A stretch of 23,414 nt of DNA, from NCBI GenBank assembly GCA_965661115.1, contig CBFICO010000026.1, positions 1-23,414 of the forward strand, read 5' to 3'. How positions within the stretch are numbered: position 1 is the stretch's first letter; every line of letters starts with the position of its first letter. Shown here in pieces: positions 5,898 through 13,889 of this stretch. The notes under the pieces were generated by a model. It was not told where the DNA came from. It made no database searches and was given only the letters and a program-made list of their open reading frames with translations. Both the position numbers and the translations under genes were made by a program. This DNA comes from UBA6770 sp965661115. GTDB taxonomy: Bacteria > Bacteroidota > Bacteroidia > Flavobacteriales_G > Salibacteraceae.

Positions 5898-7421
5898 ATG
5901 CAGAATTCCCTTTCCACTTTAAAAATAATTTTCGTAGCTACCCTTTCTCTGGCATTTGCGCCCATAATGGAAGCACAAACCACCTTTAACATAAGCCCGA
6001 ATGGCCTTTATCCAGGTAATGGTTATCAAGGCACGGCTAACCTCATTCACCTTACAGACACTTCATACATTATTATTGGCTCAGGTGGTACAACAAAATT
6101 TGGAGAAATTAGAGTGGAGAATATTGACTTCAGTGGCAGAGTACTTGAAACAAATGTGTTCGGAGAAAGACAATACCCATAGTTGGGGTATGGTGAATTC
6201 AAAACCCATCTGGAAAGTGTAAGAAATAACTATTTAGTTAGTGGAAGATCAACTTTTCCAATTTTAACTGAATCTTTCGACAGTCTTTCTTTTGTAAAAT
6301 ATAATTCAACTTCCCTTGAGAGCTTTCGGAGTACATTTTGGAACAATAGAACCAAGCAATATATTTCATTTGGGGGGGCTTATTTAGATAGTTCCTTTCA
6401 AAATAGTACGTTTTTTATTAGTTCTGCGTATAATAACGGACAATTGCATATGGACACAATATTTGGTAATAGAAATACCAAATACTATTTAAAAAATGTA
6501 AAAGAATGTCTTGATGGAGGTTACATTCTTTCTGTTATAACAGAAAAAGAAAAAAATAGCGGTGAAAAATTGAAGTTTACTTGGCTTTTAAAAACAAATG
6601 ACTTGGGAAGTACTATTTGGGAAAGACCTTTCATTGATTCCTCACACCATAACATTAGTAGTTTAATTGTTTCAAAATATGGTGGTTTTTACGTATTTGT
6701 ATATGGAAAACCTGACAAACCCAGTAGAGGCACTAAACAAAGACATGTATATAAACTGAACAATCTTGGGGAGATTTTATGGACTAAAACGATAGAAGTA
6801 AGAGAACGTAACGCAATAATATACAGTATAAAAGAGAATATAGACGGGTCTTTAATTGGTTGTGGTTCTATTCCACACGATTACACTATGAACATACCAG
6901 TTACCAATGGATACTTACTAAAAATAAGCAAAGAAGGGGAGCTTTTATGGGAAAGGTTGCATAGTTTAACTGGGTTTATGGATGGGAACTACGATGAACT
7001 TTTAGATATTGCACCCACAACAAATGGTGGGTATCTAGCCTGTGGTTATGGAAGTAATTGGAGGGTTGGAATTGAAGGTAATTATTGGGTTATTAAAACA
7101 GATAGCAGAGGTTGCGTTGGAGACGCATGTGATTTAATAGGTCAATCCAAGGGCTGGTCAAATTCAGGTATACCGGACTTAGAAATGTTTCCAATTCCTT
7201 CTGACCAATTAGTTAATTTTCAGTTACATGATACTCCTACGAACTTAGCGGAATTAAAAATTTTCGACCGATCAGGAAAATTAGTTCACTATTTAAACCT
7301 TGAGAATGGAATTCAAAAATTCAGTATTGATGTTTCAACTTTTAACAATGGAGTTTACTTTGTAAAATTCAATTCACCAGAAAGAAGCTTTCCTGCTCAA
7401 AAACTTGTAATTCAACATTAG
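5898..7421 (+). pseudogene. T9SS-exported surface protein gene, broken by an in-frame TAG
   Basis: The frame from ATG 5898 to TAA 7421 is continuous apart from one TAG at 6180-6182 (codon 95); the parts on either side are in the same frame, so this is a nonsense change and not a frameshift. The first part has a signal peptide (about 1-26, ending MEAQ). The second part (412 codons after the stop) has recurring segments of the type LLKTNDLGSTIWER, VYKLNNLGEILWTK, LLKISKEGELLWER and WVIKTDSRGCVG, each following a GGY/GGF strand. This is a propeller-like repeat seen in many T9SS cargo proteins. It ends in a type A sorting domain from LEMFPIPSDQLVNF to SFPAQKLVIQH. Without read-through, the signal peptide and sorting domain are on separate products, so normal export is lost. 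A sequencing error or a real recent loss are both possible. The function of the intact protein is unknown. Confidence 0.85.
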
Positions 7422-7461
7422 TTTTAAGACGAATCACTAAAGCCGGAATAGAGATAATTTG

Positions 7462-7492
7462 AAGTAGCGATTTGTAAACAGAACCGCTACTT
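7462..7492. repeat. Inverted repeat overlapping the valS promoter
   Basis: AAGTAGCG (7462-7469) and CGCTACTT (7485-7492) are perfect inverted arms around 15 bases. The right arm overlaps the -7 box of valS. It could be an operator, or a weak terminator of the upstream gene since four T follow (7491-7494). Confidence 0.5.
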
Positions 7493-7495
7493 TTG
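7488..7495 (+). promoter_or_regulatory. Putative -7 box of the valS promoter
   Basis: TACTTTTG followed by C, an exact TAnnTTTG match, ends 25 bp before the valS ATG. No T-box or other long leader is present between it and the gene. Confidence 0.62.
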
Positions 7496-7520
7496 CCACC
7501 CAAAATTTAAGCCTAGTTTC

Positions 7521-10136
7521 ATGGAACTTTCGAGTAAATATTCACCCGCAACGGTAGAGTCTAAATGGTACAAACACTGGATGGAGCAAAATTTCTTTGC
7601 TTCTTCTCCAGACGAAAGAGAGTCCTACAGCATTGTAATTCCTCCGCCAAACGTAACGGGTGTTCTACACATGGGGCACATGCTTAACAATACCATTCAG
7701 GATGTTTTGATTCGCCGTGCACGTATGCAAGGTAAAAATGCCTGTTGGGTTCCGGGTACTGACCACGCCTCTATTGCTACCGAAGCCAAGGTGGTAAAAC
7801 TATTGGCCGAACAAGGCATCAAAAAAGAAGACATAGGAAGAGAAAGATTCTTGGAACACGCTTTTGAATGGAAAGAAAAGTATGGCGGGATTATCCTAGA
7901 TCAACTTAAAAAACTAGGTGCTTCTTGCGATTGGGACAGAACGCATTTTACCATGGATCCAGAAATGAACAAAGCGGTTCAAGCGGTATTTGTGGATTTG
8001 TACAACAAAGGCTTGGTTTACCGTGGAGTAAGAATGGTTAACTGGGATCCGGTTGGTTTAACCGCAGTTTCAGACGAAGAGGTAATACATACTGAGGAAA
8101 ACTCTAAACTTTATTATTGCAAATACCAAGTTGCTGGAAGCAACGAATTTTTGACCATAGCCACTACCCGACCAGAAACTATTTTGGCCGATACAGGCGT
8201 TTGTATTCACCCAAAAGATGAGCGCTTTAAGCACTTGCACGGCAAAAAGGTTATCATTCCTATGGTTAATCGTGAAGTGCCAATCATTTTGGACGAATAT
8301 GTGGATATGGAATTTGGTACAGGATGCTTAAAAGTTACCCCTGCACACGATATCAACGATTATAATCTTGGATTAAAACACGGATTAGAAACCATTGAAA
8401 TTATTGACGATAAAGGTCGCTTAAATGAAAAAGCTGGCTTTTATATTGGTGAAGATCGTTTTGATGTTCGAAAGAAAATCATTGAAGACCTTGACAAATT
8501 AGGTCAGGTTGAAAAAATTGAAACCATTCAAAACAAAGTAGGTCGTTCAGAAAGAACCATTGCTGTTATTGAACCAAAGCTTTCTACTCAGTGGTTTGTA
8601 AAAATGGAATCACTGGCTAAACCTGCACTAGAGGCGGTTACTAGTGGCGAGATTAATTTTCACCCAAAGAAATTTGAGAACGTTTATCGCCACTGGTTAG
8701 AAAACGTAAAAGACTGGTGTATCTCTCGTCAGTTGTGGTGGGGACAGCAAATTCCTTCTTGGTACGCACCAAACGGAAAATATGCGGTTGCAAATTCAGC
8801 CGAAGAAGCATTAACTATTCTTCAAAAAGAGCAACCAGAGCTTAAAATGAGCGATTTAACTCAGGATGAGGATGTTGTGGATACATGGTTCTCGAGCTGG
8901 TTGTGGCCAATATCTGTGTTCGACGGATTTAACGAAAACGGAAGTTCAGAATACGATTATTACTACCCTACTTCTACCCTGGTTACGGGTCACGATATTA
9001 TTTTCTTCTGGGTAGCCAGAATGATTATGGCAGGCGTTGAGTTTAAAGGTAAAATACCGTTTAAGGATGTTTATTTCACTGGAATGGTTAGAGATAAACA
9101 ACGTCGAAAAATGAGTAAATCATTAGGTAATTCACCTGATGCTCTGAAGCTTATTGATGATTTTGGGGCAGACGGTGTTCGCGTTGGATTATTGCTCTCC
9201 TCTCCAGCTGGTGGTGACTTAATGTTTGATGAAGCCCTTTGCGAACAAGGGAGAAATTTTGCCAATAAAATTTGGAACTCATTGCGTTTAAATAAAAGCT
9301 GGAAAGTTTCGGATACTATAGAACAACCAGCACATTCAAAAATGGCTATCGAATGGTTTGAAAACCGCTTTAATGCTGAATTGGCGGAGATTGACAAACA
9401 GTTTTCAGAATTCAGAATATCTGAAGCATTGATGTCCATCTATCGATTGATTTGGGACAGCTACTGCTCGTGGTATCTAGAAATTGTAAAGCCTGCCTAC
9501 CAAACGCCGATTGACAAAGCAACTTACGATGCAAGTATCCAATTGCTAGAAAACCTAATGTCGGTACTGCACCCATTTATGCCTTTCTTAACCGAAGAGG
9601 TGTGGCATGCAATTACTGAACGCTCTGATGAAGATTGCATTGTAGTGAACAAGTATCCAGAGTTGGGAGCTGTAAACAATGAGTTGCTATCCGATTTTGA
9701 CGCTATGACAGAAATTGTTGCGGAAATTAGAACGTTCAGAAAAAAACAAAATCTAGCACAGAAAAACCCGATTGAACTTTCATTAAAAGTTAACGGTAAA
9801 TACAACGACAGCTTAACATCTATCATTGAAAAGCTGGGTAATATTGAGCAAGTTGAAAAAGTAAACGATAAGGTTGAAGGAGCTCACTCATTTATTGTAA
9901 GAAGCAACGAATTTTATATTCCACTTGCGGGAACGGTTGACGTAGAAGCACAGAAACAAAAGTTGGAAGAAGAACTGACATACACACAAGGTTTTTTGAA
10001 CTCGGTGATAAAAAAGCTAGGCAATGAGCGTTTTGTAAATAATGCTCCAGAAGCGGTAGTAGCAGCCGAAAAGAAAAAACAAGCTGACGCTGAACAAAAG
10101 ATAAAAGTTATTGAAGAGCAGTTGGCTGGATTGTAA
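7521..10136 (+). CDS. valS: Valine-tRNA ligase
   Basis: Class Ia aminoacyl-tRNA synthetase that joins valine to tRNA-Val in the cytoplasm and hydrolyses mischarged threonyl-tRNA in its CP1 editing domain. At 871 residues it has normal bacterial length. The signature HIGH motif is HMGH at 50-53 within PPPNVTGVLHMGHML, followed by GTDHASIATEAKV. The editing domain includes the TTRPETILADTGV segment, and the KMSKS loop is at 530-534 (RRKMSKSLGNSPD). An anticodon-binding helical domain follows (HPFMPFLTEEVWHAI), then a C-terminal coiled coil (from about residue 800, rich in Glu/Lys/Gln) typical of ValRS. The start MELSSKYSPATVESKWY matches the usual family N-terminus. It appears to be transcribed alone from the box at 7488-7495. 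A long inverted repeat directly follows its stop. Confidence 0.98.
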   Translation: MELSSKYSPATVESKWYKHWMEQNFFASSPDERESYSIVIPPPNVTGVLHMGHMLNNTIQDVLIRRARMQGKNACWVPGTDHASIATEAKVVKLLAEQGIKKEDIGRERFLEHAFEWKEKYGGIILDQLKKLGASCDWDRTHFTMDPEMNKAVQAVFVDLYNKGLVYRGVRMVNWDPVGLTAVSDEEVIHTEENSKLYYCKYQVAGSNEFLTIATTRPETILADTGVCIHPKDERFKHLHGKKVIIPMVNREVPIILDEYVDMEFGTGCLKVTPAHDINDYNLGLKHGLETIEIIDDKGRLNEKAGFYIGEDRFDVRKKIIEDLDKLGQVEKIETIQNKVGRSERTIAVIEPKLSTQWFVKMESLAKPALEAVTSGEINFHPKKFENVYRHWLENVKDWCISRQLWWGQQIPSWYAPNGKYAVANSAEEALTILQKEQPELKMSDLTQDEDVVDTWFSSWLWPISVFDGFNENGSSEYDYYYPTSTLVTGHDIIFFWVARMIMAGVEFKGKIPFKDVYFTGMVRDKQRRKMSKSLGNSPDALKLIDDFGADGVRVGLLLSSPAGGDLMFDEALCEQGRNFANKIWNSLRLNKSWKVSDTIEQPAHSKMAIEWFENRFNAELAEIDKQFSEFRISEALMSIYRLIWDSYCSWYLEIVKPAYQTPIDKATYDASIQLLENLMSVLHPFMPFLTEEVWHAITERSDEDCIVVNKYPELGAVNNELLSDFDAMTEIVAEIRTFRKKQNLAQKNPIELSLKVNGKYNDSLTSIIEKLGNIEQVEKVNDKVEGAHSFIVRSNEFYIPLAGTVDVEAQKQKLEEELTYTQGFLNSVIKKLGNERFVNNAPEAVVAAEKKKQADAEQKIKVIEEQLAGL

Positions 10137-10228
10137 ATTTTGAGTTTTTAATGTTGAATTTTGAATTGTCTATCAAAGTCTATAGCGCAAGAAAGACAAT
10201 TCAAAATTAAAAACTCAACATTCAAAAT
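10137..10228. repeat. Inverted repeat built of 7-base blocks, between valS and the phosphohexomutase gene
   Basis: Let a=ATTTTGA, b=GTTTTTA, c=ATGTTGA, d=ATTGTCT. The left arm (10137-10171) reads a-b-c-a-d. The right arm (10194-10228), read on the minus strand, is a-c-b-a-d. Each arm is 35 bases of exact 7-base units, identical except that the two middle blocks are swapped; the loop is 22 bases (10172-10193). It fills almost all of the intergenic gap. No T-run follows on the plus strand, so it is not a normal terminator, although the inner stem (d plus a, 14 bp perfectly paired) could stabilise the valS 3' end. Confidence 0.85.
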
Positions 10229-10238
10229 TGTTTAAGGA

Positions 10239-11948
10239 ATGGATATACAAGAAAAAGCAAAACAGTGGTTACACCCGAGCTTTGATGAGGAAACTAGAAT
10301 AGAAGTTCAACGACTGATTAATGAAAATGGGCAGGATTTACTGGAGGCTTTCCACAAAGATTTAGACTTTGGAACCGGTGGATTAAGAGGTATTATGGGT
10401 GTTGGAACTAACCGAGTAAACAACTATACCATCGGAATGGCTACTCAAGGACTTGCTAATTATTTAAAAAAGGCGTTTAAAGGCGAACCAATTGCTGTTG
10501 CCATAGCACACGATAGTCGAAATAACTCTGACCTATTTGCACGAAAAGCTGCGGAGATTTTGGCTGCGAATGGTTTTGAAGCATACTTGTTTGAGTCGCT
10601 CAGACCAACTCCTGAGCTTTCTTATGCGGTTAGAAAAAATGATTGTAAAGCGGGCATCGTAATCACTGCATCTCACAACCCAAGCGAATACAACGGCTAT
10701 AAAGTGTATTGGGAAGATGGCGCACAACTAGTGCCTCCACACGATAAAAACGTAATTGAAGAAGTTCGAAAAATCAAAACTCCTTCTGAAGTTAAAACAG
10801 ATTATAGAAGTTGGAATATTATTCCGTTGGGTGTTGAAACAGATAGAAACTATTGGGAGAGTATTTCTAGTGTTGCCTCAGAACAACACGAATCAGACCT
10901 GAAAGTAGTCTATACTCCATTACACGGAACGGGTGTAAAATCAATACCGCAGGTGCTTGATTTATTGGGTTATCAAAATGTAGAGGTATTGGAAGAGCAA
11001 GCCACTCCCGATGGAAACTTCCCTACGGTAGAATCGCCAAATCCAGAAGAGGCTGCTGCGCTTAAATTAGCAATAGACCGAGCTCAAAAAACCAACGCCG
11101 ATATTGTTTTAGGAACCGACCCTGATACCGACCGAGTTGGTATCGCTGTAAAAGACAATAAAGGAAAATTCGTTTTGTTTAATGGTAACCAGACTGCAGC
11201 TATTTTGGTGAATTATATGCTAAACAAATGGCAAAAATCTGGCGGTTTAGACGGCAATCAGTTTATTTGCAAAACCATAGTTACCAGTGAATTACTCACT
11301 GAAGTAGCCGACCAATACAAAGTAAAAACTTACAACACCCTTACTGGCTTTAAATGGATTGCTGAAATCATTAAAAAGAAAGAAGGACGTGAAAAATTCA
11401 TCGTGGGTGGTGAAGAAAGTTATGGCTATTTGATTGATGATTTTGTTAGAGATAAAGACGCTGTTATCTCTTCTGTAATGATTTGCGAAGCAGCAGCTGA
11501 GGCAAAAAAAGCAGGAAGTTCATTATTCAATGAATTGCTCGGTATCTACCAAAACGTTGCACACTATCAAGAGAAGCTGATTTCAATTACCAAAAAAGGT
11601 ATTGAAGGAAGTAATGAAATTCAAAAAATGATGAGCGATTTGCGCTCAAACCCACCAAAAGAAGTTACTGGGATTGGTGTTTCCTTATTGCGAGATTATC
11701 AATCGCAAGAAGAATTGAATTTAAGTTCTGGGGCGATTAAAGGAATTGAGTTACCAAAATCAAATGTGATTCAATTGGTGCTAGAAGATGGAAGTATCAT
11801 TACTGCTCGCCCTTCTGGAACCGAGCCTAAAATCAAGTTCTACATAAGTGTGAGAGGAGATAAACTATCTTCCGCAAGAGAATACGAGACTGCTTATAAT
11901 GAGCTTCAATCAAAAATTGAAGATTTTGTAAAGGATTTAGGGTTTTAG
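10239..11948 (+). CDS. Phospho-sugar mutase (phosphoglucomutase/phosphomannomutase, PgcA-like)
   Basis: Alpha-D-phosphohexomutase that interconverts the 1- and 6-phosphates of glucose or mannose, feeding nucleotide-sugar, glycogen and envelope polysaccharide synthesis in the cytoplasm. The 569 residues fit the longer PgcA-type bacterial branch better than the ~450-residue GlmM/ManB type. Domain motifs in order are DLDFGTGGLRGIMGVGTNRVN (near 41-61), the phosphoserine loop TASHNPSEYNGYK with Ser145, the metal-binding loop DPDTDR (294-299), the sugar-binding loop GEESYG (391-396), and the phosphate-binding loop RPSGTEPK (524-531). All key residues are intact. An AAGGA sequence lies just before the ATG. 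The glucose/mannose preference cannot be read from the sequence. Its 3' end overlaps the convergent ddl by 4 bp. I see no clear promoter box in the repeat-filled gap upstream. Confidence 0.94.
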   Translation: MDIQEKAKQWLHPSFDEETRIEVQRLINENGQDLLEAFHKDLDFGTGGLRGIMGVGTNRVNNYTIGMATQGLANYLKKAFKGEPIAVAIAHDSRNNSDLFARKAAEILAANGFEAYLFESLRPTPELSYAVRKNDCKAGIVITASHNPSEYNGYKVYWEDGAQLVPPHDKNVIEEVRKIKTPSEVKTDYRSWNIIPLGVETDRNYWESISSVASEQHESDLKVVYTPLHGTGVKSIPQVLDLLGYQNVEVLEEQATPDGNFPTVESPNPEEAAALKLAIDRAQKTNADIVLGTDPDTDRVGIAVKDNKGKFVLFNGNQTAAILVNYMLNKWQKSGGLDGNQFICKTIVTSELLTEVADQYKVKTYNTLTGFKWIAEIIKKKEGREKFIVGGEESYGYLIDDFVRDKDAVISSVMICEAAAEAKKAGSSLFNELLGIYQNVAHYQEKLISITKKGIEGSNEIQKMMSDLRSNPPKEVTGIGVSLLRDYQSQEELNLSSGAIKGIELPKSNVIQLVLEDGSIITARPSGTEPKIKFYISVRGDKLSSAREYETAYNELQSKIEDFVKDLGF

Positions 11949-12925
11949 TTTAATAGACCTGATATCTCCTCATCAAGTAATTCAGGCAAACTCATACCAG
12001 CGTAATCTAGCATTTGAGGCAACAAACTCACTGCAGACATACCTGGAACGGTGTTTACTTCAATTAAATACAATTTGCCTTCATGTAGAATATAATCTGC
12101 TCTAAAAAAACCATTACAGCCAAGCTTTTTGTAGATATCTACCGAAAGTCGCATACACTCATCGAAGGTTTCTTTGTCTATTCTAGCAGGTGTTATTTCT
12201 TGAGTTGTGTTAGAATTGTATTTCGCTTCGTAATCGAAAAATTCGGCCTCAAACTGAATTTCAGTTACTGCAACTGGAGTTGGTACTCCGTTTTTTCGCA
12301 CCACTCCACAAGTTAATTCCAATCCCTGTACCGAGCTTTCTATAAGTACGCGCTGTCCTAACGAAAAAGCTAACTCCACTGATGGTTTTAACTCTTCGAT
12401 TGTTTTCACTTTCGAAACCCCAAGGCTTGATCCCGCATCATTTGGCTTTACAAAACAGGGTAAGCCCAATTCTTCAATTATCGCTTCTTCATTTAAGTCA
12501 TCTATTTCGTAAACCAGTTTTGAATTTGGAACCAATATTCCTTGTTTCTCTAAAAAGTGATTGCAAAACCCTTTATTAAACGAAAGCGAACTAGCTAACA
12601 CATTGCAGCCCATATATTTTATACCCAAAACATCTAGGTAGCCTTGAAGTTTTCCGTCTTCTCCAGGCGTGCCGTGAATGGTATTAACCACCCCATCAAT
12701 CGAAAGCTTTTCACCTCGCTCTTCTATGGTAAAATTGGCAGGGTTAAACTGTAATAACCCACCTTTTGAATTAAATGCTTGCCACCCGCTATTGTCCAAT
12801 ACCAACTTAAATACTCGGTACTTTTCCGTCGATAAGTTTTTTAAGTACAATTCAGCGCTCTTTAATGAAATTGCGAATTCGTCGGTAAAACCTCCACAAA
12901 TAAGAGCAATATTAGGCTTTGACAT
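11945..12925 (-). CDS. ddl: D-alanine-D-alanine ligase
   Basis: ATP-grasp ligase that makes the D-Ala-D-Ala dipeptide for peptidoglycan precursors in the cytoplasm. At 326 residues it has normal length. The N-terminal domain starts ALICGGFTDEFAISLKSA, with the expected Glu16. HGTPGEDGKLQGYLD (84-98) and GIKYMGCNVLASSLSFNK follow. The ATP-binding region has Lys160 in CFVKPNDAGSSLGVSK. The C-terminal catalytic part has FRADYILHEGKLYLIEVNTVPGMS, with Asp277, Glu289 and Asn291 as likely Mg2+ ligands. It is divergent from the PASTA protein gene, each with its own TAnnTTTG box in the 124-bp gap; ddl next to a PASTA gene and an rluD-type gene is a familiar Bacteroidota arrangement. It overlaps the convergent phosphohexomutase gene by 4 bp. 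Confidence 0.96.
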   Translation of the reverse strand: MSKPNIALICGGFTDEFAISLKSAELYLKNLSTEKYRVFKLVLDNSGWQAFNSKGGLLQFNPANFTIEERGEKLSIDGVVNTIHGTPGEDGKLQGYLDVLGIKYMGCNVLASSLSFNKGFCNHFLEKQGILVPNSKLVYEIDDLNEEAIIEELGLPCFVKPNDAGSSLGVSKVKTIEELKPSVELAFSLGQRVLIESSVQGLELTCGVVRKNGVPTPVAVTEIQFEAEFFDYEAKYNSNTTQEITPARIDKETFDECMRLSVDIYKKLGCNGFFRADYILHEGKLYLIEVNTVPGMSAVSLLPQMLDYAGMSLPELLDEEISGLLN

Positions 12926-12941
12926 AGCTAAAGATTTTTAT

Positions 12942-12949
12942 CAAATTTA
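12942..12949 (-). promoter_or_regulatory. Putative -7 box of the ddl promoter
   Basis: The minus strand reads TAAATTTG, an exact TAnnTTTG match, 16 bp before the ddl ATG. Confidence 0.55.
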
Positions 12950-13031
12950 TTTTCAGTTTATTGAGGCAAAACCTGTTGATTTCATTACTTATTAATAGAA
13001 TTACTAACACTGTAAGGGCAAGCAAGAATGC

Positions 13032-13039
13032 TATCTTTG
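13032..13039 (+). promoter_or_regulatory. Putative -7 box of the PASTA-T9SS-rluD operon
   Basis: TATCTTTG followed by C, an exact TAnnTTTG match. It ends only 10 bp before the ATG at 13050, so the transcript would have a leader of just a few bases. Confidence 0.6.
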
Positions 13040-13049
13040 CCGCTATTGT

Positions 13050-13889
13050 ATGGCACTAGTTAGGATAATAAAATTTATTTTCTCCAAAGCGTTTTGGGTG
13101 AGCATTGGGGTTTATTTAGTAATGGTGATTGTGGGTATTTGGGCTTTGCTCACTTATTTAGATGTAATCACATTGCACGGTGAAACTATAAAAGTTCCAG
13201 ACTTACGGTCTTTTCATGAAACTGAATTGGAAAATTATCTGAAATCTCAAAAACTGAGCTACCAAATAATGGACTCTGTTTTTGTAGAAAAAAGTCAAGG
13301 TGGGTTGGTTATCGAACAAAAACCAGATTCTGGGGCTTTTGTAAAAGAAGGACGAAAAATATATGTAACCATTAGTGCCTATAACGCGCCTCAAGTAAGC
13401 TTACCTAACCTAAAGTACGACGACAAACGAAACGTAATTGCCCAATTTCAATCTATTGGATTAAAAGTTGGTAACATTTCCTACATTCCATCTGTATGTG
13501 TAGATTGCCTAGAAAGAGTTGAAATTGACAGTACGGAATTAGAACCAGGAACCAAACTCAATCAAGGTTCAAGCGTTGATTTAGTGTTTGGAGGAGGCAA
13601 AAGTGATCAGTTCACTCCTGTTCCAATTTTAATTGGAATGACAATGGAAGAAGCAAAAGAAAAGGTAATGCAAGCTGGATTGATTATCGGTTCTATGGTT
13701 ACGGATGAAGAGTTTACTGCCGAAGATTCATCTAATGCTAGAATCTATAGACAAATTCCAGATTATAAAAACGACGAAATTTTATTCTTGGGCTCTGCTG
13801 TGCAAGTTTTCTTAACACTAGACAGCAATAAAATCCCTGAAATACCGATTGATAGCCTACAAACAGAGGATGTCCCAAATGAATTTTAA
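13050..13889 (+). CDS. Membrane-anchored PASTA domain protein
   Basis: A 279-residue protein with a short cytoplasmic N-terminus, one transmembrane helix (about 13-37) and an extracytoplasmic part made of three PASTA domains. These start near VPDLRSFHETELENYL, SLPNLKYDDKRNVIAQF and VPILIGMTMEEAKEKVMQAG. The first two carry the usual pattern of a helix followed by an end of the type VIEQKPDSGAFVKEGRKIYVTIS. PASTA domains bind peptidoglycan fragments or beta-lactams in other proteins. Here no kinase or penicillin-binding domain is attached, so it is probably a periplasmic peptidoglycan-binding protein; this fits its place beside ddl. Cys residues in the second domain (SVCVDCLERV) might form a disulphide. 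It is first in an operon with the T9SS protein and RluD-family genes. Confidence 0.88.
   Translation: MALVRIIKFIFSKAFWVSIGVYLVMVIVGIWALLTYLDVITLHGETIKVPDLRSFHETELENYLKSQKLSYQIMDSVFVEKSQGGLVIEQKPDSGAFVKEGRKIYVTISAYNAPQVSLPNLKYDDKRNVIAQFQSIGLKVGNISYIPSVCVDCLERVEIDSTELEPGTKLNQGSSVDLVFGGGKSDQFTPVPILIGMTMEEAKEKVMQAGLIIGSMVTDEEFTAEDSSNARIYRQIPDYKNDEILFLGSAVQVFLTLDSNKIPEIPIDSLQTEDVPNEF

Noticed and set aside
5898..7421. Alternative genetic code or frameshift to explain the split T9SS gene
   Set aside because: TAG ends intact genes such as cmk and the phosphohexomutase gene normally, and the two halves share one frame, so neither recoding genome-wide nor a frameshift is needed.
9071..9826. Minus-strand frames of about 100-122 codons inside valS
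   Set aside because: Antisense shadows of a gene with complete conserved motifs.
10137..10228. Intrinsic terminator of valS
   Set aside because: AT-rich arms with swapped blocks and no T-run after the right arm; better described as a repeat element.
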